A stretch of 64,000 nucleotides of DNA from Argentina anserina (taxonomy: Eukaryota; Streptophyta; Magnoliopsida; Rosales; Rosaceae). Location: positions 124,001-188,000 of the forward strand of contig NW_026089448.1 of the NCBI RefSeq assembly GCF_933775445.1, read 5' to 3'. Made by a program: the position numbers and the translations under genes. This document shows positions 11,098 to 23,427 of this stretch, in pieces. The first letter of the stretch is position 1. Every line of letters starts with the position of its first letter. The notes beneath the pieces are model-generated. The model was not told the DNA's origin and did not search any database. It worked only from the letters and a program-made list of their open reading frames with translations.

Positions 11098-13920
11098 TAC
11101 AGAAAGATACTCAAACGAGAATTGAAAAGATACACAATTGGAATAGTAAAGATACGCAAACGATGTAAACATACTCAATTTGAAAGAAACACACTGCCAC
11201 ACTTGCAAAACTCTAAAATTCAATAGAAACTCGCATCAGAAAGCCTTACAGAAAGATACTCAAACGAGAATTGAAAAGATACACAATTGGAATAGTAAAG
11301 ATACTCAGTTTGAAAGAAACACACTGCCACACTTGCAAAACTCTCAAATTCAAAAGTAACTCGCATCATAAAGCCTTACAGAAAGATACTCAAACGAGAA
11401 TTGAAAAGATACACAATTGGAATAGTAAAGATACGCAAACGATGTAAACATACTCAATTTGAAAGAAACACACTGCCACACTTGCAAATCTCTCAAATTC
11501 AATAGAAACTCGCATCAGAAAGCCTTACAGAAAGATACTCAAACGAGAATTGAAAAGATACAAAATTGGAATAGTAAAGATACTCAAACGATGTAAAGAT
11601 ACTCAGTTTGAAAGAAACACACTCCCACACTTGCAAAACTCTCAAATTCAATAGAAACTCGCATCAGAAAGCCGTTCAGAAAGATACTCAAACGAGAATT
11701 GAAAAGATACACAATTGGAATAGTAAAGATACGCAAACGATGTAAAGATACTCAGTTTGAAAGAAACACACTCCCACACTTGCAAAACTCTCAAATTCAA
11801 TAGAAACTCGCATCAGAAAGCCTTACATAAAGATACTCAAACGAGAATTGAAAAGATACACAATTGGAATAGTAAAGATACGCAAACGATGTAAAGATAC
11901 TCAGTTTGAAAGAAACACACTCCCACACTTGGAAAACTCTCAAATTCAATAGAAACTCGAATCAGAAAGCCGTTCAGAAAGATACTCAAACGAGAATTGA
12001 AAATATACACAATTGGAATAGTAAGATACGCAAACGATGTAAAGATACTCAGTTTGAAAAAAACACACTCCCACACTTGCAAAACTCACAAATTCAATAG
12101 AAACTCGCATCAGAAAGCCTTACATAAAGATACTCAAACGACAATTGAAAAGATACACAATTGGAATAGTAAAGATACGCAAACGATGTAAAGATACTCA
12201 GTTTGAAAGAAACACACTCCCACACTTGCAAAACTCTCAAATTCAATAGAAACTCGCATATGAAAGCCGTTCAGAAAGATACTCAAACGAGAATTGAAAA
12301 GATACACAATTGGAATAGTAAAGAAACGCAAACGATGTAAAGATACTCAGTTTGAAAGAAACACACTGCCACACTTGCAAAACTCTCAAATTCAATAGTA
12401 ACTCGCATCATAAAGCCTTACAGAAATATACTCAAACGAGAATTGAAAAGATACACAATTGGAATAGTAAAGATACGCAAACGATGTAAACATACTCAAT
12501 TTGAAAGAAACACACTCCCACACTTGCAAAACTCTCAAATTCAATAGAAACTCGAATCTGAAAGCCGTTCAGAAAGATACTCAAACGAAAATTGAAAAGA
12601 TACACAATTGGAATAGTAAAGATACGCAAACGATGTAAAGATACTCAGTTTGAAAGAAACACACTCCAACACTTGCAAAACTCTCAAATTCAATAGAAAC
12701 TAGCATCAGAAAGCCGTTCAGAAAGATACTCAAACGAGAATTGAAAAGATACAAAATTGGAATAGTAAAGATACGCAAACGAGGTAACGATACTCAGTTT
12801 GAAAGAAACACACTCCAACACTTGCAAAATTCTCAAATTCAATAGAAACTCGCATCAGATAGCCTTACAGAAAGATACTCAAACGAGAATTGAAAAGATA
12901 CACAATTGGAATAGTAAAGATACGCAAACGATGTAAAGATACTCAGTTTGAAAGAAACGCACTGCCACACTTGCAAAACTCTCAAATTCAATAGAAACTC
13001 GAATCAGAAAGCCGTTCAGAAAGATACTCAAACGAGAATTGAAATGATACACAATTGGAATAGTAAAGATACGCAAACGATGTAAACATACTCAATTTGA
13101 AAGAAACACACTGCCACACTTGCAAAACTCTGAAATTCAATAGAAACTCGCACCAGAAAGCCTTAAATAAAGATACTCAAATGACAATTGAAAATATACA
13201 CAATTGGAATAGTAAATATACGCAAACGATGTAAAGATACTCAGTTTGAAAGAAACACACTCCCACACTTGCAAAACTCTCAAATTCAATAGAAACTCGC
13301 ATTAGAAAGCCTTACATAAAGATACTCAAACGACAATTGAAAAGATACACAATTGGAATAGTAAATATACGAAACGATGTAGAGATACTCAGTTTGAAAG
13401 AAACACACTCCCACACTTGCAAAACTCTCAAATTCAATAGAAACTCGCATCAGAAAGCCTTACATAAAGATACTCAAACGACAATTGAAAAGATACACAA
13501 TTGGAATAGTAAATATACGCAAACAATGTAAAGATACTCAGTTTGAAAGAAACACACTCCCACACTTGCAAAACTCTGAAATTCAATAGAAACTCGCATC
13601 AGAAAGCCTTACATAAAGATACTCAAACGACAATTGAAAAGATACACAATTGGAATAGTAAATATACGCAAACGATGTAAAGATACTCAGTTTGAAAGAA
13701 ACACACTCCCACACTTGCAAAACTCTCAAATTCAATAGAAACTCGCATCAGAAAGCCTTAAAGAAAGATACTCAAACGAGAATTGAAAAGATACACAATT
13801 GGAATAGTAAAGATACGCAAACGATGTAAACATACTCAGTTTGAAAGAAACACACTCCCACACTTGCAAAACTCTCAAATTCAATAGAAACTCGCATCAG
13901 AAAGCCTTACATAAAGATAC
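11098..13920 (+). repeat. Rearranged derivative of the 28-mer
   Basis: The block opens like the 28-mer, with CTCTAAAATTC near 11,214 and a 130-bp monomer whose shortened junction is at 11,300. It then skips the ACACATGCC monomers and the two that follow. From about 12,134 it follows the 28-mer order again, at an offset of 3,853 bp from the second copy instead of 4,148. A net internal loss of about two monomers plus small deletions by unequal exchange would explain this. The GCATATGAAAG, GAATCTGAAAG, ACTAGCATC and GAGGTAACG markers remain in their original order. Confidence 0.75.
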
Positions 13921-14723
13921 TCAAACGAGAATTGAAAAGATACACAATTGGAATAGTAAAGATACGCAAACGATGTAAAGATACTCAGTTTGAAAGAAAC
14001 ACACTCCCACACTTTCAAAACTCTCAAATTCAATAGAAACTCGAATCAGAAAGCCGTTCAGAAAGATACTCAAACGAGAATTGAAAATATACACAATTGG
14101 AATAGTAAGATACGCAAACGATGTAAAGATACTCAGTTTGAAAAAAACACACTCCCACACTTGCAAAACTCACAAATTCAATAGAAACTCGCATCAGAAA
14201 GCCTTACATAAAGATACTCAAACGACAATTGAAAAGATACACAATTGGAATAGTAAAGATACGCAAACGATGTAAAGATACTCAGTTTGAAAGAAACACA
14301 CTCCCACACTTGCAAATCTCTCAAATTCAATAGAAACTCGCATATGAAAGCCGTTCAGAAAGATACTCAAACGAGAATTGAAAAGATACACAATTGGAAT
14401 AGTAAAGAAACGCAAACGATGTAAAGATACTCAGTTTGAAAGAAACACACTGCCACACTTGCAAAACTCTCAAATTCAATAGTAACTCGCATCATAAAGC
14501 CTTACAGAAATATACTCAAACGAGAATTGAAAAGATACAAAATTGGAATAGTAAAGATACGCAAACGATGTAAACATACTCAATTTGAAAGAAACACACT
14601 CCCACACTTGCAAAACTCTCAAATTCAATAGAAACTCGAATCTGAAAGCCGTTCAGAAAGATACTCAAACGAGAATTGAAAAGATACACAATTGGAATAG
14701 TAAAGATACGCAAACGATGTAAA
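13921..14723 (+). repeat. Partial second copy of a 2,084-bp unit (14 monomers)
   Basis: This segment repeats 11,837-12,640 at an offset of 2,084 bp, which is 14 x 149 minus two single-base deletions. Shared marks are the AATAGTAAGATACG deletion near 14,104, TTGAAAAAAACAC, GCATATGAAAGCC near 14,340 and GAATCTGAAAGCC near 14,639. The copy is cut off at about 14,72x, where the sequence switches to the 15-monomer family. Confidence 0.75.
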
Positions 14724-16937
14724 GATACTCAGTTTGAAAGAAACACACTGCCACACTTGCAAAACTCTCAAATTCAAAAGTAACTCGCATCATAAAGCCT
14801 TACAGAAAGATACTCAAACGAGAATTGAAAAGATACACAATTGGAATAGTAAAGATACGCAAACGATGTAAACATACTCAATTTGAAAGAAACACACTGC
14901 CACACTTGCAAATCTCTCAAATTCAATAGAAACTCGCATAAGAAAGCCTTACAGAAAGATACTCAAACGAGAATTGAAAAGATACAAAATTGGAATAGTA
15001 AAGATACTCAAACGATGTAAAGATACTTAGTTTGAAAGAAACACACTCCCAAACTGCAAAACTCTCAAATTCAATAGAAACTCGCATCAGAAAGCCTTTC
15101 AGAAAGATACTCAAACGAGAATTGAAAAGATACACAATTGGAATAGTAAAGATACGCAAACGATGTAAAGATACTCAGTTTGAAAGAAACACACTCCCAC
15201 ACTTTCAAAACTCTCAAATTCAATAGTAACTCGCATCAGAAAGCCTTACAGAAAGATACTCAAACGAGAATTGAAAAGATACACAATTGGAATAGTAAAG
15301 ATACGCAAACGATGTAAAGATACTCAGTTTGAAAGAAACACACTCCCACACTTGCCAAACTCTCAAATTCAATAGAAACTCGAATCAGAAAGCCGTTCAG
15401 AAAGATACTCAAACGAGAATTGAAAATATACACAATTGGAATAGTAAAGATACGCAAACGATGTAAAGATACTCAGTTTGAAAGAAACACACTCCCACAC
15501 TTGCAAAACTCTCAAATTCTATAGAAACTCGCATCAGAAAGCCGTTCAGAAAGATACTGAAACGAGAATTGAAAAGATACACAATTGGAATAGTAAAGAT
15601 ACGCAAACGATGTAAAGATACTCAGTTTGAAAGAAACACACTCCCACACTTGCAAAACTCTCAAATTCAATAGAAACTCGCATCAGAAAGCCTTACATAA
15701 AGATACTCAAACGAGAATTGAAAAGATACACAATTGGAATAGTAAAGATACGCAAACGATGTAAAGATACTCAGTTTGAAAGAAACACACTCCCACACTT
15801 GGAAAACTCTCAAATTCAATAGAAACTCGAATCAGAAAGCCGTTCAGAAAGATACTCAAACGAAAATTGAAAATATACACAATTGGAATAGTAAAGATAC
15901 GCAAACGATGTAAAGATACTCAGTTTGAAAAAAACACACTCCCACACTTGCAAAACTCACAAATTCAATAGAAACTCGCATCAGAAAGCCTTACATAAAG
16001 ATACTCAAACGACAATTGAAAAGATACACAATTGGAATAGTAAATATACGAAACGATGTAGAGATACTCAGTTTGAAAGAAACACACTCCCACACTTGCA
16101 AAACTCTCAAATTCAATAGAAACTCGCATCAGAAAGCCTTACATAAAGATACTCAAACGACAATTGAAAAGATACACAATTGGAATAGTAAATATACGCA
16201 AACAATGTAAAGATACTCAGTTTGAAAGAAACACACTCCCACACTTGCAAAACTCTGAAATTCAATAGAAACTCGCATCAGAAAGCCTTACATAAAGATA
16301 CTCAAACGACAATTGAAAAGATACACAATTGGAATAGTAAATATACGCAAACGATGTAAAGATACTCAGTTTGAAAGAAACACACTCCCACACTTGCAAA
16401 ACTCTCAAATTCAATAGAAACTCGCATCAGAAAGCCTTAAAGAAAGATACTCAAACGAGAATTGAAAAGATACACAATTGGAATAGTAAAGATACGCAAA
16501 CGATGTAAACATACTCAATTTGAAAGAAACACACTGCCACACTTGCAAAACTCTCAAATTCAATAGAAACTCGCATCAGAAAGCCTTACAGAAAGATACT
16601 CAAACGAGAATTGAAAAGATACACAATTGGAATAGTAAAGATACGCAAACGATGTAAAGATACTCAGTTTGAAAGAAACACACTCCCACACTTTCAAAAC
16701 TCTCAAATTCAATAGTAACTCGCATCAGAAAGCCTTACAGAAAGATACTCAAACGAGAATTGAAAAGATACACAATTGGAATAGTAAAGATACGCAAACG
16801 ATGTAAACATACTCAATTTGAAAGAAACACACTGCCACACTTGCAAAACTCTAAAATTCAATAGAAACTCGCATCAGAAAGCCTTACAGAAAGATACTCA
16901 AACGAGAATTGAAAAGATACACAATTGGAATAGTAAA
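14724..16937 (+). repeat. 15-monomer higher-order repeat, unit 1 (2,214 bp)
   Basis: This unit lines up with the next one at a constant 2,214-bp offset, which is 15 x 149 minus 21 (one 130-bp monomer plus two single-base deletions). Landmarks in order are TTCAAAAGTAACTCG, CGCATAAGAAAG near 14,936, GATACTTAGTTTG near 15,024, CTTTCAGAAAG, ACTTGCCAAAC near 15,351, AAATTCTATAG near 15,516, ATACTGAAACG near 15,556, ACTTGGAAAAC, AACTCACAAATTC, TACGAAACG and CAAACAATG. Its first monomer is chimeric. Sequence before 14,724 belongs to the preceding block and lacks the 19-bp deletion that begins every later unit. Confidence 0.85.
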
Positions 16938-19151
16938 GATACTCAGTTTGAAAGAAACACACTGCCACACTTGCAAAACTCTCAAATTCAAAAGTAACTC
17001 GCATCATAAAGCCTTACAGAAAGATACTCAAACGAGAATTGAAAAGATACACAATTGGAATAGTAAAGATACGCAAACGATGTAAACATACTCAATTTGA
17101 AAGAAACACACTGCCACACTTGCAAATCTCTCAAATTCAATAGAAACTCGCATAAGAAAGCCTTACAGAAAGATACTCAAACGAGAATTGAAAAGATACA
17201 AAATTGGAATAGTAAAGATACTCAAACGATGTAAAGATACTTAGTTTGAAAGAAACACACTCCCACACTGCAAAACTCTCAAATTCAATAGAAACTCGCA
17301 TCAGAAAGCCTTTCAGAAAGATACTCAAACGAGAATTGAAAAGATACACAATTGGAATAGTAAAGATACGCAAACGATGTAAAGATACTCAGTTTGAAAG
17401 AAACACACTCCCACACTTTCAAAACTCTCAAATTCAATAGAAACTCGCATCAGAAAGCCTTACAGAAAGATACTCAAACGAGAATTGAAAAGATACACAA
17501 TTGGAATAGTAAAGATACGCAAACGATGTAAAGATACTCAGTTTGAAAGAAACACACTCCCACACTTGCCAAACTCTCAAATTCAATAGAAACTCGAATC
17601 AGAAAGCCGTTCAGAAAGATACTCAAACGAGAATTGAAAATATACACAATTGGAATAGTAAAGATACGCAAACGATGTAAAGATACTCAGTTTGAAAGAA
17701 ACACACTCCCACACTTGCAAAACTCTCAAATTCTATAGAAACTCGCATCAGAAAGCCGTTCAGAAAGATACTGAAACGAGAATTGAAAAGATACACAATT
17801 GGAATAGTAAAGATACGCAAACGATGTAAAGATACTCAGTTTGAAAGAAACACACTCCCACACTTGCAAAACTCTCAAATTCAATAGAAACTCGCATCAG
17901 AAAGCCTTACATAAAGATACTCAAACGAGAATTGAAAAGATACACAATTGGAATAGTAAAGATACGCAAACGATGTAAAGATACTCAGTTTGAAAGAAAC
18001 ACACTCCCACACTTGGAAAACTCTCAAATTCAATAGAAACTCGAATCAGAAAGCCGTTCAGAAAGATACTCAAACGAGAATTGAAAATATACACAATTGG
18101 AATAGTAAAGATACGCAAACGATGTAAAGATACTCAGTTTGAAAAAAACACACTCCCACACTTGCAAAACTCACAAATTCAATAGAAACTCGCATCAGAA
18201 AGCCTTACATAAAGATACTCAAACGACAATTGAAAAGATACACAATTGGAATAGTAAATATACGAAACGATGTAGAGATACTCAGTTTGAAAGAAACACA
18301 CTCCCACACTTGCAAAACTCTCAAATTCAATAGAAACTCGCATCAGAAAGCCTTACATAAAGATACTCAAACGACAATTGAAAAGATACACAATTGGAAT
18401 AGTAAATATACGCAAACAATGTAAAGATACTCAGTTTGAAAGAAACACACTCCCACACTTGCAAAACTCTGAAATTCAATAGAAACTCGCATCAGAAAGC
18501 CTTACATAAAGATACTCAAACGACAATTGAAAAGATACACAATTGGAATAGTAAATATACGCAAACGATGTAAAGATACTCAGTTTGAAAGAAACACACT
18601 CCCACACTTGCAAAACTCTCAAATTCAATAGAAACTCGCATCAGAAAGCCTTAAAGAAAGATACTCAAACGAGAATTGAAAAGATACACAATTGGAATAG
18701 AAAAGATACGCAAACGATGTAAACATACTCAATTTGAAAGAAACACACTGCCACACTTGCAAAACTCTCAAATTCAATAGAAACTCGCATCAGAAAGCCT
18801 TACAGAAAGATACTCAAACGAGAATTGAAAAGATACACAATTGGAATAGTAAAGATACGCAAACGATGTAAAGATACTCAGTTTGAAAGAAACACACTCC
18901 CACACTTTCAAAACTCTCAAATTCAATAGTAACTCGCATCAGAAAGCCTTACAGAAAGATACTCAAACGAGAATTGAAAAGATACACAATTGGAATAGTA
19001 AAGATACGCAAACGATGTAAACATACTCAATTTGAAAGAAACACACTGCCACACTTGCAAAACTCTAAAATTCAATAGAAACTCGCATCAGAAAGCCTTA
19101 CAGAAAGATACTCAAACGAGAATTGAAAAGATACACAATTGGAATAGTAAA
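16938..19151 (+). repeat. 15-monomer higher-order repeat, unit 2 (2,214 bp)
   Basis: Defined from one shortened 130-bp monomer junction to the next. The monomer order is identical to unit 1. Small differences include CCCACACTGC near 17,263, where unit 1 reads CCCAAACTGC, and AATAGAAAAGATACG near 18,697, where unit 1 has AATAGTAAAG. Differences are few relative to more than 2 kb, indicating recent amplification. Confidence 0.87.
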
Positions 19152-21364
19152 GATACTCAGTTTGAAAGAAACACACTGCCACACTTGCAAAACTCTCAAA
19201 TTCAAAAGTAACTCGCATCATAAAGCCTTACAGAAAGATACTCAAACGAGAATTGAAAAGATACACAATTGGAATAGTAAAGATACGCAAACGATGTAAA
19301 CATACTCAATTTGAAAGAAACACACTGCCACACTTGCAAATCTCTCAAATTCAATAGAAACTCGCATAAGAAAGCCTTACAGAAAGATACTCAAACGAGA
19401 ATTGAAAAGATACAAAATTGGAATAGTAAAGATACTCAAACGATGTAAAGATACTTATTTGAAAGAAACACACTCCCACACTGCAAAACTCTCAAATTCA
19501 ATAGAAACTCGCATCAGAAAGCCTTTCAGAAAGATACTCAAACGAGAATTGAAAAGATACACAATTGGAATAGTAAAGATACGCAAACGATGTAAAGATA
19601 CTCAGTTTGAAAGAAACACACTCCCACACTTTCAAAACTCTCAAATTCAATAGTAACTCGCATCAGAAAGCCTTACAGAAAGATACTCAAACGAGAATTG
19701 AAAAGATACACAATTGGAATAGTAAAGATACGCAAACGATGTAAAGATACTCAGTTTGAAAGAAACACACTCCCACACTTGCAAAACTCTCAAATTCAAT
19801 AGAAACTCGAATCAGAAAGCCGTTCAGAAAGATACTCAAACGAGAATTGAAAATATACACAATTGGAATAGTAAAGATACGCAAACGATGTAAAGATACT
19901 CAGTTTGAAAGAAACACACTCCCACACTTGCAAAACTCTGAAATTCTATAGAAACTCGCATCAGAAAGCCGTTCAGAAAGATACTGAAACGAGAATTGAA
20001 AAGATACACAATTGGAATAGTAAAGATACGCAAACGATGTAAAGATACTCAGTTTGAAAGAAACACACTCCCACACTTGCAAAACTCTCAAATTCAATAG
20101 AAACTCGCATCAGAAAGCCTTACATAAAGATACTCAAACGAGAATTGAAAAGATACACAATTGGAATAGTAAAGATACGCAAACGATGTAAAGATACTCA
20201 GTTTGAAAGAAACACACTCCCACACTTGGAAAACTCTCAAATTCAATAGAAACTCGAATCAGAAAGCCGTTCAGAAAGATACTCAAACGAAAATTGAAAA
20301 TATACACAATTGGAATAGTAAAGATACGCAAACGATGTAAAGATACTCAGTTTGAAAAAAACACACTCCCACACTTGCAAAACTCACAAATTCAATAGAA
20401 ACTCGCATCAGAAAGCCTTACATAAAGATACTCAAACGACAATTGAAAAGATACACAATTGGAATAGTAAATATACGAAACGATGTAGAGATACTCAGTT
20501 TGAAAGAAACACACTCCCACACTTGCAAAACTCTCAAATTCAATAGAAACTCGCATCAGAAAGCCTTACATAAAGATACTCAAACGACAATTGAAAAGAT
20601 ACACAATTGGAATAGTAAATATACGCAAACAATGTAAAGATACTCAGTTTGAAAGAAACACACTCCCACACTTGCAAAACTCTGAAATTCAATAGAAACT
20701 CGCATCAGAAAGCCTTACATAAAGATACTCAAACGACAATTGAAAAGATACACAATTGGAATAGTAAAGAAACGCAAACGATGTAAAGATACTCAGTTTG
20801 AAAGAAACACACTCCCACACTTGCAAAACTCTCAAATTCAATAGAAACTCGCATCAGAAAGCCTTAAAGAAAGATACTCAAACGAGAATTGAAAAGATAC
20901 ACAATTGGAATAGTAAAGATACGCAAACGATGTAAACATACTCAATTTGAAAGAAACACACTGCCACACTTGCAAAACTCTCAAATTCAATAGAAACTCG
21001 CATCAGAAAGCCTTACAGAAAGATACTCAAACGAGAATTGAAAAGATACACAATTGGAATAGTAAAGATACGCAAACGATGTAAAGATACTCAGTTTGAA
21101 AGAAACACACTCCCACACTTTCAAAACTCTCAAATTCAATAGTAACTCGCATCAGAAAGCCTTACAGAAAGATACTCAAACGAGAATTGAAAAGATACAC
21201 AATTGGAATAGTAAAGATACGCAAACGATGTAAACATACTCAATTTGAAAGAAACACACTGCCACACTTGCAAAACTCTAAAATTCAATAGAAACTCGCA
21301 TCAGAAAGCCTTACAGAAAGATACTCAAACGAGAATTGAAAAGATACACAATTGGAATAGTAAA
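19152..21364 (+). repeat. 15-monomer higher-order repeat, unit 3 (2,213 bp)
   Basis: Same monomer order as units 1 and 2, but one base shorter because GATACTTATTTG near 19,450 has lost the G of TTAGTTTG. It also carries CTCTGAAATTCTATAG near 19,940 and GTAAAGAAACGC near 20,765. These private marks recur in the unit at 23,428-25,640, so that later unit is a copy of unit 3 (or of a close relative) rather than of units 1 or 2. Confidence 0.87.
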
Positions 21365-23427
21365 GATACTCAGTTTGAAAGAAACACACTGCCACACTTG
21401 CAAAACTCTCAAATTCAAAAGTAACTCGCATCATAAAGCCTTACAGAAAGATACTCAAACGAGAATTGAAAAGATACACAATTGGAATAGTAAAGATACG
21501 CAAACGATGTAAACATACTCAATTTGAAAGAAACACACTGCCACACTTGCAAATCTCTCAAATTCAATAGAAACTCGCATAAGAAAGCCTTACAGAAAGA
21601 TACTCAAACGAGAATTGAAAAGATACAAAATTGGAATAGTAAAGATACTCAAACGATGTAAAGATACTTAGTTTGAAAGAAACACACTCCCACACTGCAA
21701 AACTCTCAAATTCAATAGAAACTCGCATCAGAAAGCCTTACAGAAAGATACTCAAACGAGAATTGAAAAGATACACAATTGGAATAGTAAAGAAACGCAA
21801 ACGATGTAAAGATACTCAGTTTGAAAGAAACACATTCCCACACTTGCAAAACTCTCAAATTCAATAGAAACTCGCATCAGAAAGCCTTACATAAAGATAC
21901 TCAAACGAGAATTGAAAAGATACACAATTGGAATAGTAAAGATACGCAAACGATGTAAAGATACTCAGTTTGAAAAAAACACACTCCCACACTTGCAAAA
22001 CTCACAAATTCAATAGAAACTCGCATCAGAAAGCCTTACATAAAGATACTCAAACGACAATTGAAAAGATACACAATTGGAATAGTAAATATACGAAACG
22101 ATGTAGAGATACTCAGTTTGAAAGAAACACACTCCCACACTTGCAAAACTCTCAAATTCAATAGAAACTCGCATCAGAAAGCCTTACATAAAGATACTCA
22201 AACGACAATTGAAAAGATACACAATTGGAATAGTAAATATACGCAAACAATGTAAAGATACTCAGTTTGAAAGAAACACACTCCCACACTGCAAAACTCT
22301 CAAATTCAATAGAAACTCGAATCAGAAAGCCGTTCAGAAAGATACTCAAACGAAAATTGAAAATATACACAATTGGAATAGTAAAGATACGCAAACGATG
22401 TAAAGATACTCAGTTTGAAAAAAACACACTCCCACACTTGCAAAACTCACAAATTCAATAGAAACTCGCATCAGAAAGCCTTACATAAAGATACTCAAAC
22501 GACAATTGAAAAGATACACAATTGGAATAGTAAATATACGAAACGATGTAGAGATACTCAGTTTGAAAGAAACACACTCCCACACTTGCAAAACTCTCAA
22601 ATTCAATAGAAACTCGCATCAGAAAGCCTTACATAAAGATACTCAAACGACAATTGAAAAGATACACAATTGGAATAGTAAATATACGCAAACAATGTAA
22701 AGATACTCAGTTTGAAAGAAACACACTCCCACACTTGCAAAACTCTGAAATTCAATAGAAACTCGCATCAGAAAGCCTTACATAAAGATACTCAAACGAC
22801 AATTGAAAAGATACACAATTGGAATAGTAAATATACGCAAACGATGTAAAGATACTCAGTTTGAAAGAAACACACTCCCACACTTGCAAAACTCTCAAAT
22901 TCAATAGAAACTCGCATCAGAAAGCCTTAAAGAAAGATACTCAAACGAGAATTGAAAAGATACACAATTGGAATAGTAAAGATACGCAAACGATGTAAAC
23001 ATACTCAATTTGAAAGAAACACACTGCCACACTTGCAAAACTCTCAAATTCAATAGAAACTCGCATCAGAAAGCCTTACAGAAAGATACTCAAACGAGAA
23101 TTGAAAAGATACACAATTGGAATAGTAAAGATACGCAAACGATGTAAAGATACTCAGTTTGAAAGAAACACACTCCCACACTTTCAAAACTCTCAAATTC
23201 AATAGAAACTCGCATCAGAAAGCCTTACAGAAAGATACTCAAACGAGAATTGAAAAGATACACAATTGGAATAGTAAAGATACGCAAACGATGTAAACAT
23301 ACTCAATTTGAAAGAAACACACTGCCACACTTGCAAAACTCTAAAATTCAATAGAAACTCGCATCAGAAAGCCTTACAGAAAGATACTCAAACGAGAATT
23401 GAAAAGATACACAATTGGAATAGTAAA
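21365..23427 (+). repeat. Variant 14-monomer block with an internal trimer duplication
   Basis: This 2,063-bp segment sits between two 130-bp monomer junctions but is not a normal 15-mer. Its first part follows the usual order to GATACTTAGTTTG near 21,665. It then takes a different route through GTAAAGAAACGC and ACACATTCCCAC near 21,834. A three-monomer block of 445 bp (3 x 149 minus 2), containing TTGAAAAAAACAC, AACTCACAAATTC, TACGAAACG and CAAACAATG, is present twice in tandem at about 21,970-22,414 and 22,415-22,859. The same trimer occurs once per unit elsewhere. Confidence 0.75.
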
